A model generated the notes under the pieces. It saw nothing but the letters and a program-made list of their open reading frames with translations. It made no database searches and was not told the DNA's origin. This document shows positions 11,966-24,785 of a DNA stretch of 64,000 bases, piece after piece; position 1 is the first letter of the stretch; each line of letters starts with the position of its first letter. The DNA is taken from positions 436,817 through 500,816 of the forward strand of contig PDUO01000020.1 in NCBI GenBank assembly GCA_003008705.1. Direction: 5' to 3'. The position numbers were made by a program, and so were the translations under genes. Source of the DNA: Pezicula radicicola. Its lineage: Eukaryota; Ascomycota; Leotiomycetes; Helotiales; Dermateaceae.

Positions 11966-13333
11966 TTTGCAACACTTATCGGGGTATTTGAGGGCATAGC
12001 CCAGGCTCAGGAAGTAAAGGCTTGCACATGGGGCGCCGGACTTGAACATAAGCTTTTCATGACTTGGGATGATAATGGAGCATACTGGAATCAAAGGTTG
12101 GTTCTAGTGAATGATTTCACGATTGGATTACGAGGGCTGCGTTGGAGAACTGAGGCGTCTATGGATTGATTTTATGCACATTACAGGGATGGAATTGGAA
12201 CGGATCCCCGGCGTCACTCTCCTATGGTTCTCATTGAATGGATTATTTACAGTCTACCCAGGTCAATTAAACATTCACTTCCCATATATCATTGAGAACA
12301 GGCCATTTGATATATGCTATAGAAAGAACGGCTAAACATTACTACTAGCTACAAAGGTTTGCGACTTCGGCCGTGAGTATACAAAGGTACAGTACCAATA
12401 CCATTTAGCGCTTGCAGTGAAATAGGGTTCTTTGCGGCTCTACCTATGGCGGTGTGCTAGCTCCAAGTATTAGGGTTATCCTTTATGGCCTGTATTCAAT
12501 ACACCGCTCTTGATCTCCACGGTACCGAATTTGTGCTCGCCATCGGCATTCCTCCCTTGTAAGGAAGTTAAGGGGCAGAGAGTTCGTCTTAACTTGGAAC
12601 CTTCGTAGCGCGTAGGTTTCCAAGAACACCCAGACCCGGCATTATCATAAAAGGGCATAATAATTTCCCTAGCATTTTATCGTCTGACGTAGGTAGCATT
12701 AAATCATACACCTAGCATCTAGCCTAAAGCTTGTGCACATTTTTATTTATTTGACAAGCCCTTACCTGAGTATTCAAACAGCAGCAGTCTTCGGACTACA
12801 TCTTCTCTACCGTAGTAGCGGGTATGTTAAAACTTTGGTTTGGAAACGTAAAATCATAGTTCCCCCCCCCCATCAATCTGTTGGGAATTGTAACTTAAGC
12901 TACCTAGGTACACTGCAAGTCAGTCTTCTTAGGGTAAGTTCTACCGACGAGTGATGAAGTACGAGGTAGCTTATGAGGCTAGCATTTTAATTTTTTCTGT
13001 ATTTCATGCTTTGCCGCTTTCCTAAATGATTTCGACAGAACAAGGTCTTTGTATGAGTTTGTACTTGTATGTCTTCCTCAGATGGATACTCTCCATGTCC
13101 CCTCTTGAAAGCCCGATAACAAACGCTAAGCGACGGGAGATAAGGCTCGCGGAGCCTCCCGTCCGGATTCCCAAAATAGGTAGCTAGCTACCTCCGTAAT
13201 AAAAGCGAAACGCCATGGAATGAACATTTTGAATTTCCAGTGAACAGAACAGAACAGGAGACGCGCTGAAGAACATCACCAATATACACAATCCACATAC
13301 CCACAATCGTAAAATCGTTCCTCGTCATCGTCA
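11966..13333. other. Intergenic (1.4 kb), possible gene fragment at 11990-12290
   Basis: A frame through 12000-12168 reads protein-like (EVKACTWGAGLEHKLF, MTWDDNGAYWNQR) but has no start or splice context, and then stops. A second protein-like patch follows in another frame (HYRDGIGTDPRRHSPMVLIEW). This could be a decayed gene or chance. The rest is AT-rich with poly-C at about 12861-12869 and no supportable gene. Confidence 0.4.
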
Positions 13334-15409
13334 TCAAACCATCACTGCCATTTTTTCGAGACTCAGCATCTTCGACCAATCGTTAGCATCGGTCCAATCG
13401 GTGGTATCAACAAGGGGTCGATCCTTGTTCATCTGGGACCATTTGTACGCCATTCTGTCTTTTTCCACGACCATTGATGGATGACGATGGTCGAACTACG
13501 TCTGTTAGCTGCTTTGGCCCTCCATGGGAAGAGGAATCGCGATTTGGGAATGGGCATGGACATAGGCGTGGCAGGGGCAGGGGCATTGGGATATACTTAC
13601 GCCCGGATAACAAGTTCCCTGGTTGATGCCTAGGTTGTCTCCTATAAACCCGAGCTTCCCAATCATCCACTTTCGCTGTGCTTCGGTAGCAAAGTCCGAT
13701 GTTGCAGCAGAAATCAACGGCCACAGCAGGAACAAGCCTGATAGCCCCTTGCCAGCCGCACTATCATCGTCTCCGCAAGCAAAGGTGAATCCAGGAACAC
13801 CAACACTATCTTGCGGCAGGCCTCCAAGGAAGTTGGGCACACTGGCTAACATGTCAGTGATCAAGGCTTCCCCCAGACGAGCTGCTCTGCGGTACTCCGG
13901 TGTGGTTCTGTAATCCCGGGGAGCACCAAGCCATGCTGTACAACGGACTGGAATTTCGGAAACGAGCAGGCGACAAGCCCGCGACATATTCCAGAGATTT
14001 GCCATCCACATGCCTGCGTACATGTCTACTTTCCCAGAGAAGCAATTTGATGTCATGAGCTCTTCCTCAGACATGTTGTCGTTCCAGGCAACAGTCTTAA
14101 ACCGCCAGTGCGGTGGGAGATTCTCTATCCATTCAAGATACTCCTTCTCTATAGCCTCAGCTCGACGCATGAGCTCCAGCATTTTCTCGAAGACCTCGGG
14201 CGTTCGTTCCGGAACTTCCATCAGTCGATCGGAGTCTGTTTTCAGCTCGACCACCTTCAAGTTAATGTCGTTGCAACCATGCATATTCTTTTCACTCAGG
14301 CCCATCCACCAGTCGACTGGAAGTACCAGGCCTTTTGAATTCAGGATACAGTAGGGGATCTGCCTGACATATTAGCCATGCTCATATCATGCACATCTGA
14401 ACTGCGTACCATTTGGGCCCTGACGGTTTGGTGCAGTTCACGAGTAACTTGCGTCTGAGGGACGTCTGTTCCACGCAGTCTCACCAGAGTTACAGCGCCA
14501 TTCATATGATCATTCCAACCCATATGAACTTTGGAGGAGCAGATCGTCTAGCTCATGTTAGTAAATAAAAACGCTTTCCCAAAACGGATGTCCCAGTACC
14601 TCAAAAAGTCCAAGGAGCAGCACTGAAGCCAGAGTATGATCTAGCTTCCTTAGATGCGGATCACCCAACGCATTATTGACGCATTTCAGAGCCTTGGCGT
14701 ACTCTTGAGAAGCTCTTGAAAGTAGGGCCTTAGAATTTGGTCTATTCCCGTAAGATGCAAGAGCTACGGCTGACAATGATTGTGAGAAGGTCGACCCCGG
14801 ATCATGCTCTTTCAATAAGGGTAAGAGATAGGTCATATAACCGTATGAGTTTTCACCTTTTGGGAGCAGGACATAGTTTGAGAAGAAATAGCATATGGCC
14901 TGGTGTTCAACGTCCATCGACAGTGGCTGGTACATGGACGATGGTCTGCTTTGAGAGCTAGCTCGGGCCATCCAATTACTTGCCTCGGTTGGGGAATACT
15001 GTCCTATCCATCCTAACTGATCACTAGACGAGGAGCTGGACGTCGAGCTCACTGAACTATGGCGAGTATGTTGTACTAGTCGGCCTTCTGACAAACTACT
15101 CCAGTCAAATTCTGGCAAGCTTGCAGCTGGCTTCCTTGACTTTTTGGCTCGAGCTTTCCTTTCCGTCGACTTGGTCTCGTTGCGGAGGATAGTGTCAATT
15201 GGGCTCCTATAACCTGGACATTGCTTCTTCAATTTCTCACAGTTCAAGCACCCTGGCTTCCTCTCATCGCACTAAATTTGACAATGGTGTAAGTTCTTAT
15301 TTGCACGCTGCATAGCGACCGACTCCCAACCTGACTCGAATGTACGTACCTTCACACGACGGGTCCTACACATGTAGCATCCCCGCGAAGGACGACCGAT
15401 ATTAACCAT
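13334..15409 (-). CDS. Zn2Cys6 fungal transcription factor
   Basis: Nuclear sequence-specific regulator. I read five exons: 15350-15409, 14600-15271, 14410-14547, 13601-14359 and 13334-13495, giving 596 residues. Residues 11-38 are a perfect binuclear cluster, C-x2-C-x6-C-x6-C-x2-C-x6-C (CYMC...C...CLNC...C), split by intron 1 after VK. A basic linker follows (KARAKKSRKP), then a Ser-rich region and the helical fungal-specific middle domain with segments such as QAICYFFSNYV and LASVLLLGLFE. The C-terminal part contains WRFKTVAWNDN and SRACRLLVSEIPVR. In the last intron the first AG after the branch region would add a Thr codon and a stop; the next TAG acceptor, 6 bases on, keeps the frame open for 53 more residues (FDHRHPSMVVEKDR...). 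I chose the longer form. No metabolic cluster adjoins it, so its targets cannot be guessed. Confidence 0.88.
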
Positions 15410-18400
15410 ATTGTCGTTGAAATCCTTGTATGGGCGGCGGACGGCTGTGGATTGTTCTTTGTAGTCTTCGATGCGAGGTGCTTAGCCTGAGAATAAGCAG
15501 GTAGTGAGGGGGAGGGGTACTTCAAGGTAACTCGCAAGGTAGAGCGAAAGCTAGCAGATTTTATTGTCCTGGTCTGTTGTCACTAATTACACTGATCACG
15601 ATTAGCAATTGCGCAGCAATGTCAATGCGACCCCTCAGACGATCCTGTTCTTCCCTACCGCGTTTCACCAGTGTGCTTTTGAGTTCTTTGCTTATTTTTC
15701 GAAAACCTGGAATATCCCAGGACAAACACGTTTCATGTTTCAACTTGCGATGAGACAAAACCTGTCGTCTTAGCTGTCTTGATGAACACTCCTGGGCCCT
15801 GGCAGCCCAGGTTCAGCAAATGAAAACTCACAGGTCACTACCGGTAGTGGACGACAGAACTGTCAAGAAATAGGCATAGGGATGCAATAGCCTCCGTACA
15901 GGCGTCTCCTTCGCTCCTACTCTGAGAGTCTGAATGTCAATAGGAGTACTGTACTATATTCGGTTTCTAAGGTAGGAAACAAGTCCTTCCATCAAGTCTC
16001 TCTACTTCGTATACAGGCGAAGGTTAGCGCTTGCATCACTTCCCTCTTACACTTCACGTCACCAATTGCTGCCGGCATTATCTACGCAGCACAAAGAGTG
16101 GGCACGCGGCGAATCTCTTAAACCAAGCTTTGGCGGTTTGGCGGTACAACCTCCGCGTCCTCCTTTAGGAACGGTCAATCTTCACATGGAAACCGTCTTT
16201 TGCCGACTTGGCGAGCGACTTGGCGAGTTGACTAGGGTCGTCCAAGCCCCGGTCGCTCCCCTGGCGGACAGTCGGATAGCCTCAAGCCAAGCGAAGCCCT
16301 CAGCAACTGACAACAGGGCTTGTAAGCTCTGTAAGGGTTGCAGTCTTTTCCGGTGTCGAGGCGGCCCTCATACTGTACCAGCTGTGTGGGTTGACGTCCG
16401 GGTAGACGTCCGGGTAGAGGCGTTGACAGCTGACTTCGCCATGAGTTTCTTGCCGAGGGCCCTACCGTACCTATCACGCATAGGTTACCTTAAGCAGTAT
16501 TGCACGAATACTACAGAACTACCGCTACTGCCGTACGTCGTATCGTATAGCCTCGGTACCGAACACGAAAGCGGCCCCACAGCCACTATTGGTATTAAAA
16601 TCACCAATAAATTAGCGACGATATTTATTACTGTAGTTGAATTCGAGCCTTAGTCGAGAGGTTCAGGTTCTCCTGCTACTGTTGCTGCTGCTGCCAGAAT
16701 TTGGCCCCTAGGACCGAAAGATTTAACCGTTCAATTGATCGTTAAGTTAAACTGTGCACAACTTCCCTTTTGGCCCTTCTTTTTGTTTTTCTTTTTGTTT
16801 TGTTTTTTTTTTTTTGTTTTTTGTAAAATTGCTACTTCACTTCACCTCGCTAGTAGGTCTGGCCACTCAAACAAGCTACAATGCCAGCCGGGTGTGCAAT
16901 CATTGATAGCAATTAGTAGCTTACTGACTCGTGTCTCTAGAAAGTTCTAGTGAAAAGCCCTAGATGTGAAGCTTCTATACAAGATTACATGCTTAGTTTT
17001 ATGACAAGGCGCCATTCATTGGATGCATCGTAATACTTTTTCTACAAAAGAGACGAATCTTGGACAAGGCCGTTCCAGTCTTGGTCATATGTCGTCTATG
17101 GAAATGTCTACCGGTAGTGTAGAAGCTCGCATGGAAGATGGAAGCCTCCCATTCTGTAACAACTTCGCTCGTAATTCGTAAATATCATCTCATCTTTTAC
17201 TTCACAGCGCTTCGACACTAATATCATCGCCCGCTCGGGGAACTGAAACAATTTTAGTGAATAGATCCGAGAAACAAATCAGACTTGCTTCAAGAAACGT
17301 CTACAGGAAGCGTCCACCTCGACATCGAGAAGATCCCATCGTTTCGCTTATCATCCTTCAGCAATGGGGCGTGAAGGCCCGCGTCTTTAACATTGGAATA
17401 TATTGTATCTGTTTGCTTTGGGTTATGGGATTCCCATCCGTCTTTCCAACACAGATACCACCTGACTACTTCTGTGCTGTTTCTCAAAGTACTGACTAAC
17501 CATTGTCATAAATTCTCCGAGCACGGCTCTCCTCTCTCGGTTGATATAGCCGGTTTTAACGACCCGTTGCGGCTCCGGGGTCTTATGGAATCCTGTGCTG
17601 TTAGTGGGGATGGTCTCGCAAGGCGCACGGCTGTAATAATAGTGTGCAAACAATACGAAGTACTTTCCACGACATCAGAAGAGTTTCTGTTTTCTTCAGG
17701 CCTAAGCCTATACCGGATGCGCTCTTGCGCTCTGGTAAATATAGTCGAGCTTCTATATCCTAAAGGAGACTCAGACTGAGATCTGAGGTTCTGAATACGC
17801 CAAAGTTCCGATCCTCTAGACGTTGGCTGATGCTATGAGTGAGCTTCCGAACTTGGAACGCGTTGTGGCGTATCTACTATCCGGTATTGCTGAGAGGTAG
17901 GGGTGGGGAAATACCTGATGTTCTTGCGAGGGGGGGAAAGTACTAGTGCTATGTAGACTTGATCGGTGGGATAATGAAAGCCAGAACGATTATTAGGCCC
18001 TCGCTTGGTAGAGATTTGGGATACCACCTCTGATCAAGGTAAGTATTGTCGAGCGCACAAGCTATGTACAGAGCTGTATTTTTAGATTGTCATATTTTAC
18101 GAAAGTACCAACCTTACTGTGTCTGCCCTGCTAGTTCTATAGTATCTTGTCTACCGGTATGCCACGATCGGCCAGCAGTTTTAACTACACTGACACTTTC
18201 AAGTGACTAGGGGTTCCCCACGCAGTGGCCATCACACCTGGACCGCCATGATGCTCGACATAGCTCTGGCACCTGCCAAAATTCAGTATCCCATGCCTCG
18301 GCCCTCCCTTGATCATTGAGGATGCAGTGTGACAATAGGTGGGCCACATCTTACGTTTTCTAAGATCTCATTGGCACCCTCGCACTATGGATTTACAAAT

Positions 18401-21400
18401 ACGGATGTGCAGGTCTAGCCAGAGTGGAGTTTATGATACCATGTTGCCATCACCATCATTTGCTGTTTCGAAATTGAGAGTTCACGCCCTTGATTCAGCG
18501 TTTATTGCACTGCCTTGATGCCTAGCTTGTCTAGATGTCTATTCAGCAAGATTTCTGTGGGATTCGTAGCACAGATGCTCTCCTCAAGACTACTGTTGGA
18601 TGAATTAATGCTCACGGTGGTTGGTTGTTAACGTAGAGTATTGACAGGTACGGTACCGTAGACACGGCATATTCGATGTCCACGCGGCTCGTCTTTACCA
18701 ATACGCTTCGATCAAGCCTTTTCAGCGGAGGGAATAACTCCGCCTTGCAGATCACTAGAATTCTCCGAAGAGCAACATATGTCGTTTTAAATCCTAGTAC
18801 CTATCAAAAGTCTCAAAGCTAGAAAACCCATATCCTAGGAACTGCACAAGCACAGTGCAGTAGCCTGCTCGAGCATTGTTGCAGGGAAAAAATCTTCCGC
18901 AGCTTAGCCGCCAGGCAAGTAGTATCTACAGTAGGATTGGACAGACTTAATGGCTCAGCTGTGCACCCGCTTCAAAACTTACCCCTACCAGTGCTCTTTG
19001 ACGCATGTAATAGCATTATCACCTAGCAACCTGTCATCCGTTCGACACTCGTAGATCCCATTCACAGCTGCTGCAGCTGCCAGATCTTTCAGTGTTGCAG
19101 ACCGTTGTAGAGGTTGGGATATAGGTGGGGATTTGGGGTCGAGTTCAATTGGAACCACGCTATACAATATAGGAATTGAGCGACAGTACCGTAAAACCTA
19201 GTTCTCCGAGCTGTCAACCACTTGAGCAAACTATGCTACAAGTGCAAGGCCTGCCTGCGAGAACATACCGGTAGACAGAATCAAATTCAGTTGTTGTTGT
19301 CTACAATGTCAACGTCCACTTTGTTTCTGTAAGATACACCATGTCTTACATGCTGTCATAACCATCGCAAAGGAGTAAAGTAGTTTGAAAGGTTCATGAG
19401 CAAGGGGCGGACGGTGCTAAGACGGGAAGAGAATGTCACTCCCTTTCATCTATGGTATGAACCGTATGAACTACTCGTGCTACTCCCTACAAACATCTAT
19501 AACGTACTGTGCATATCATACCAGACTCAAGACTTGCTTCAATAATGATCTGATAATGTGTCTAAGCACTTACCTAGCGTACCTCGGTGAGGCTGCTCAC
19601 ACAAAAATCAAAGCCTTCGGACTTGACATGTGTTCTGTTATTGTTTTTCTATGTTATATTTGACAGATTCTAGAAAATACTGTAAGGTATCGAACTTAAT
19701 AACAGTCTGTATGATCTCCATGTTCATCTTAGTTCTTGTAACCGTGGCTATGCATACTGAACCTATTACTCATGCTCGTACTTTTCTTCCGAGTTTGGTG
19801 TTCAGTTTTTTCTTGGGACTGCGGGACACTAGGTCTTGTATTTACTGTGTGGAAGAGGAGGCTAAAGCGGAGGCTGTGATAGAGGAGGGAACTGAGAAAC
19901 TCCATTCATGTATTCGATCAAGGCATGCAGAGGCCATTAATACCAATAATCAGCTTTGGGTGTTTGAGTTGGACCACTGGGACGATAGTGATATTCAGGA
20001 TACCAGCCATACCAATGAGCAGCAGGTTCTAGTTCTTGTGAATCAAGCAGATTGCAGGACAAGTATACCATCAAGCCAACAGTTCTATCATCAAGAGCAG
20101 TTGAGTAACTTACAAGTCATTTTGAAGCTGTGGTGAAAAATAGCAGCCAAACGCAGTGTATCAGGCATACATTCGAATTTTGTTCTTCTACGATGCAGTT
20201 CGGAATTAGAACAATAATACTGTCCTGTAAATGGGTCACAGCCTAGGATTCTAGATTATCATATTAAGAAAGGACATTCTATTTTGTTGGGTGGTTTTCT
20301 AACTGAATGATGTGCCTCACATTGCTGATGGTGTTTATCCCTTAGGAAACGAATCTTCGCGCAAATTCGAGATCTTTGGCTATTCAAATAGGAAAACGAA
20401 GATGTCTTTCAGCCTGAAAAGCACTTGAATTTGATATCAAGATGTAGAAAGATCTGTTTTTGTCACGGTCGAGATTAGTGTAGTTGAACGCCTAGAGGAT
20501 AATTCTCATAGAAGGCATCCTCAAATACAAATTGTAACAGACAAAAGATAGGGACCAAAGTCATGAATGAAAGTAAGAGAGAGGATAAAGAGCCTGAAGA
20601 TGAAACTATATACAAGGCAGGAAAACTAATGCTAACGCGGTTCCGTAATATATGTTGTGAAAGCAAGCAGCTTTTTGTCCTGTTCTCTGTGCTGTCCTTC
20701 TATCTATCCTGCTGTCTTGTCCCAACGCTTGTCCTGTCTTAACTCCTACCCTTTCATACTGTCCTTCTGTTCGGTCCTTTTGTCGTTGTCTAAACTGCAA
20801 GAGGGGATCGGTTTGTAGGAGAGGATTGTAAAAGATAGCAGTCTGCAAAGGACAACCGATTTATGAGGATTGTTTGTGAGAAAGGATTTTCTGCGCGGGA
20901 GGACGGATTTGCGAGGAGAACAATTTACGACGATTGTCTGCGAGAGAGAATTTTATGTAAGTAGACCAGCTGCCGGAGAAAACTGTACGAGCGATTGTTT
21001 GCAAGGGGGGGGATTGTGCTGTAGAGCAAACACTTCAGCGTTAGATTCGCCAAGCAAGACTTGCTCCTCCCGAAGGTAGGTAAGCAAGTCACACTGTAAC
21101 TTGCCGTGCAATTGCTTAAGGGGCTCGCAGGGAAGGTGTTCGAGCTGTAAGGGGATCAAGGCTGTTCTGTCTTATGTTGTAGTGCTGTTATGGTGTATTT
21201 TCGGCACTTTTAGACTTCTTAGATTCCGTAACAGGAGAGGTGAGAGATGCTCGAGGGTAAGAGGATGAGAGGGGTAAGAGGCCGGCATGTCTTGTGATGC
21301 ACTGTTGCTATGGTACACTGTCTAGCCCAAGGGAGGTAGGTGTAATAGACTCCGGTCAAGAGGAGAGGAGAGCGTGCCATGTTTACATGTGCAGCCAATG

Positions 21401-22441
21401 GGTGCATGGGTCCCCTAACCATCGTGTGTACGTGTTGCCACTATGCTACGACAGACAGAACATAGTCACCAAAAAGTACGAACAGGATTACAAGAGAGGA
21501 AGAGCCCGAAGCTGCGACCCTATGGGAGGAAGGAGCACTGCCACGAGGGCGGTCCCGTAACATAAAGCAAGAAAGGACGCAGTCTGTAGGTCAGCTACAT
21601 CCAAATCCAGCATTCATATGTTAGAAGGAGACTTCGGATATTAAATCCATATCAATAAGCCCACCTACCAACGAGAAGGAGTAATATAATCAACACAATT
21701 CGTCCTCTTAATGCTAAGCGAGGGATTCACGAACTCCTTCATAAACTCACCTAACTAAATCCAAATTTGAGGTAGCTCTGCATTTGGTAAAGTTGGTAAT
21801 ATTTCACCCATTCCATTTGTTGGATAGAGAGCGAGCGCTTTGGAAAAGGTCTAGCAATCGGTGCTTTCCCACCTTGTCTTCAAAACCCTCGAAAGAGATT
21901 GCGAAGATGTTTTCTAAGAGTTCTTCGTAGTGTGTGGGTTCTACCGCCCTACAAAGACTTTGAGTTTGCTCCTTAGAGCCCTTTTTATAGAGTATCTAAG
22001 GTGAGTTTATTTCGTTTTTCGAAGCATTTGTATACTTTGTGGTGGCTCTTATGTACAGTACCTTAACCTTACTCTTTTATTTTGTTAACTCGTTGACAAC
22101 ACTTCATAAAGTGACTCGCTTAGAGTGGAGCAAATAGAAACGAATTGAATTCCTCTCTTTAAGACGAAAACTGGATTTAGCTGAAGCTTGATAGGACTTT
22201 TTGGCTGCTGTTCATGAAAGTGAAAGTACACTGAAAGGGGGGATTAGCGCGTAAATAACTCTGGAATAAAAGTGGAGACATAAACTCGCAACACTTTAGC
22301 CGATGTACTCCCGCGGATGGTAAACAAATCGCATCACAACTTCTTCGACATGCAACTCAACCGATCCCACGTCCTCTATCTCGACACACATCCTGTTTCC
22401 ACAAGCACAAATATTGCGCGCCTCGTAATCGGTTCTCCAAA
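15410..22441. other. Gene desert (7 kb)
   Basis: No gene is supported. Open frames of 60-195 codons occur on both strands (for example 16066-16653 plus and 19630-20136 plus). None shows a domain, a transmembrane pattern or a convincing splice structure. A T-rich tract lies at 16790-16822. The stretch 20640-21560 has internal similarity and may be a decayed LTR element (listed separately). The last 500 bp is the MIS14 upstream region. The stretch resembles an old accessory or transposon-derived region rather than a functional gene block. Confidence 0.5.
20640..21560. mobile_element. Possible decayed LTR-retrotransposon fragment
   Basis: Three related sequences occur here: TTCCGTAATA at about 20641, TTCCGTAACA at about 21224 and TCCCGTAACA at about 21551. 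On the minus strand each reads as a TG(T)TACGG start. Inside, two diverged copies of a TGTCTTGTGATGCACTGTTG-like stretch (about 21288 and about 21166) precede TATGGT at similar distance. The region is purine-rich on the plus strand with GAGAGGA runs. There is no coding sequence for gag, reverse transcriptase or integrase. The pattern fits nested or partial LTRs but is not conclusive. Confidence 0.3.
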
Positions 22442-23176
22442 ATGGCGGACTACCACCGCAAGATCGAGCTTCAAAGCCCCGATGACCTTCAATACCTAAT
22501 CGCAAACGTCCGACGCGCCGCGAATGAGAAGATAAACCAGGCCCTCCCGCCCATGGAAGGAGAAGATACGATGCGACCGCTCGTTGAAGAAATGGTCCAC
22601 GATGTATTTCCCCATTCCATATATAATACACCCTATTCAATACAATCACTAATAATGCGCCTCCCGCAGTACATAACCAGCGTCTTCCAAAGCGCCTCGG
22701 AAAACCTAACAATCAACGGCCTTCCCCCTCCCGCCACCATACTCTCACAAAACTCAAATCACACAGCAGCACCTCTCCAAATCGAAGAACACGAACCCTT
22801 AGATAATAAATTATCAGCAAAGGCAGTCGCGTTGTTGCAGCAGGAAGAACAGTTGTTGGAGGAGATTGCTGCCTTGAGGAGGAAGATGCCTGGCGTGGCT
22901 GTTGAGAAGGCAAAGGAGGGGTATAGAAAGGCTGTGGAGGCTGACGAGGAGGCTTTGAGGATGATGCAAGAAGTTGTTAGGGAGAATGTTGAGGAGAGTA
23001 AGAAGGTCGGGCTTGGGGTTGGGCCGCTGGAGAGGCAACAGGGGATGGAGACTAACTGGGGGAGAGGGATTGCTGGGTTGGAGGGCTTGAAAAGCGGCTT
23101 GCCAGAGACCGTTGCGAAAAAGGAGAGGGCGGAGCGTGCGGAAAATTATGTTATTTCTCCCGAAAAGAAGGGCTGA
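22442..23176 (+). CDS. MIS14: Kinetochore protein Mis14/Nsl1
   Basis: Subunit of the MIS12 (MIND) complex that connects the inner kinetochore to Ndc80 and Spc105. It is a single exon of 244 residues. The N-terminus MADYHRKIELQSPDDLQYLIANVRRAANEKIN is the conserved Mis14 opening. A second conserved block follows (VEEMVHDVFPHSIYN) and then a linker with a SENLTINGL segment. The second half is a long coiled coil rich in Glu, Lys, Ala and Leu (about residues 125-190: QQEEQLLEEIAALRRKM), as expected for the rod of the complex. The length fits fungal Mis14 proteins. It is convergent with SEC14. The match rests on the N-terminal motif plus the coiled coil; I would put the remaining doubt at about ten percent. 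Confidence 0.85.
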   Translation: MADYHRKIELQSPDDLQYLIANVRRAANEKINQALPPMEGEDTMRPLVEEMVHDVFPHSIYNTPYSIQSLIMRLPQYITSVFQSASENLTINGLPPPATILSQNSNHTAAPLQIEEHEPLDNKLSAKAVALLQQEEQLLEEIAALRRKMPGVAVEKAKEGYRKAVEADEEALRMMQEVVRENVEESKKVGLGVGPLERQQGMETNWGRGIAGLEGLKSGLPETVAKKERAERAENYVISPEKKG

Positions 23177-23595
23177 AGTGGCAATTTGATTTGTATGGAC
23201 TTTGGACTTTGCTGGCGTTTTGGGTGGAATGTTATAAGAAAATGGGGAAGGGCTATAATACCCGGCTTGGAAAGGGAACTTTGGTGGTTCGTACTACATT
23301 GCCAGATGCTCTGGGGAGGAGTTTGGATTATTCCTGGGCACATCAAACGATTCACACCTTTGGATCTACGGAAATTCATAGTTGGAGTAATACTTTATGG
23401 ATCGCAGTCTATGCTTACTTATACCACGCTAACACAATGTGTGGTTGAAATCAAATGACTTAAAGCACTGCAAAAATCCAGTTCTGTGGCCCAAGCACTT
23501 TCTTGTTTTTTTTTTGGAAACAGACGCTTGCAACACTCTAGATGTGTACCAACTCCTCGCCCTACGAACGGCAATACATAAAAAGGACCTCAAAA
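23177..23595. other. Convergent intergenic gap MIS14 / SEC14
   Basis: 419 bp with both 3' untranslated regions; a T-run at about 23505-23515 and no gene. Confidence 0.5.
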
Positions 23596-24785
23596 TTACG
23601 CATGGGCTGGAACCTGTGCGATTTCGTCTCCTACGGGCACAGGTTTTGCAGTAGCTTCGGTTCCCGCATCTGCAATAGTTCCAGGGTTGGTGGCGGTGTT
23701 ATCAATAACAGCCTGTTTGGCTGGTTCCTGAGACTGCCACTTTGGAGGCTTGGCCCATGCCGGGTCGGTCCAAGGTCCTTGGTCGCTTAAAGCGCATCCA
23801 CCGGGACAGTCACAAGTTCCCCCAAAGATCTTTGGCAAGTTCTCAGCTGGAACCTGGCTCAACAGCTCCTTTTGGTATCCTCCGCCGAGAACGTGGATCT
23901 TCTCCACGGTGATCGGATCTAACCATCCCTTAACAACACCAAAGACTGTCGAGAAACCCCATGGTGCGTTGATAAGGTATAGGCGACCTAATCGCTCCGG
24001 GTAGTAATTTTGAGACATAGCAGAAGCCTGCTTTACGTATGCGTAGACGGAGCTGACTTTTGAAATGCCCACTCCCTTCAAGTCCATAATGGTGCAGCAT
24101 GTCTCAAGTAAGTTGCCAGCCTTTCGCGAGCATGCTGGAAGTCTGGGATCAGCAAGCTTCTCGTACTCGACAGCAAGGTTTTGAAGCATTCGTTCGGAGG
24201 TAGTGATCTTGTACATGGCCGCGAGGTCGATGTTGCCCAATTGCTCAATATAGACAGGTCTTCCATCCTATCTCCTGTTAGTCTATTCCTTCGCATAGCT
24301 CATAGTATTCCCTACCTTATCTGTCTTGTGGTAGTATTGAGGGTAGTATTCAAACACCTGTTCCTTCTCCTTGTAATCGAAAGATCGCACAAGCTCGTCG
24401 AGGCCGAACTCCTTGCGCCATTTCTCACAATCAACGAACCTATACGGCGCATCAGTTTTGGAGTTACTTCGAAGGATAAAACGTACTCACATCTTCTCTG
24501 AAAGGGCAACATCGAACTTTCTGGCTCTGAGGAATCGCAGCTAGAATCCAAGTCAACAAAGGGGCATTCACGCAGTAGAGGGAGATGTGCACAAACAAGA
24601 GTCAGAGTATCAAGTCGTTCGGTGTAGCCAGCTGCCTCGAGCTTTTGACGCAGTTGGTGAACCTGGGCATTTTGAATTTCAGTAGTATGTCCAGGGTGTC
24701 CAGGCTGGTTGGTGGGAGAAGTAGTTGGGAAGTCGTAGTGATCGTACTTGGGATCCAGCTCCATGGTAGGGTTTGCAGAAGCCAT
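23596..24785 (-). CDS. SEC14: Sec14 phosphatidylinositol/phosphatidylcholine transfer protein
   Basis: CRAL-TRIO lipid exchange protein needed for Golgi secretion. Four exons, 24597-24785, 24491-24540, 24316-24439 and 23596-24267, give 344 residues. The N-terminal CRAL-TRIO-N part contains [23 protein letters not shown] then [33 protein letters not shown]. The lipid-binding domain includes [14 protein letters not shown], a divergent [35 protein letters not shown] and the gate region [22 protein letters not shown], all signature Sec14 blocks. The C-terminal 60 residues form an Ala/Thr/Pro-rich tail absent from the short yeast form but usual in filamentous fungi. Prefoldin subunit 3 lies upstream on the same strand, 376 bp away. 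Confidence 0.95.

Noticed and set aside
13334..15409. Secondary-metabolite cluster around the Zn2Cys6 regulator
   Set aside because: Neighbours are a housekeeping proteasome gene, a small unknown gene and a gene desert; no synthase, P450 or transporter is adjacent.
16392..16420. Two copies of GACGTCCGGGTA side by side
   Set aside because: Only two copies of a 12-bp unit; too little for a repeat family and no relation to other sites.
16066..16653. 195-codon plus-strand frame in the 7-kb desert
   Set aside because: Mixed composition without domain, signal peptide or splice-supported extension; could be chance in GC-richer DNA.
19630..20136. 168-codon plus-strand frame
   Set aside because: Starts with Cys/Phe/Tyr-rich AT-derived sequence, no recognisable domain, no conserved-looking motif.
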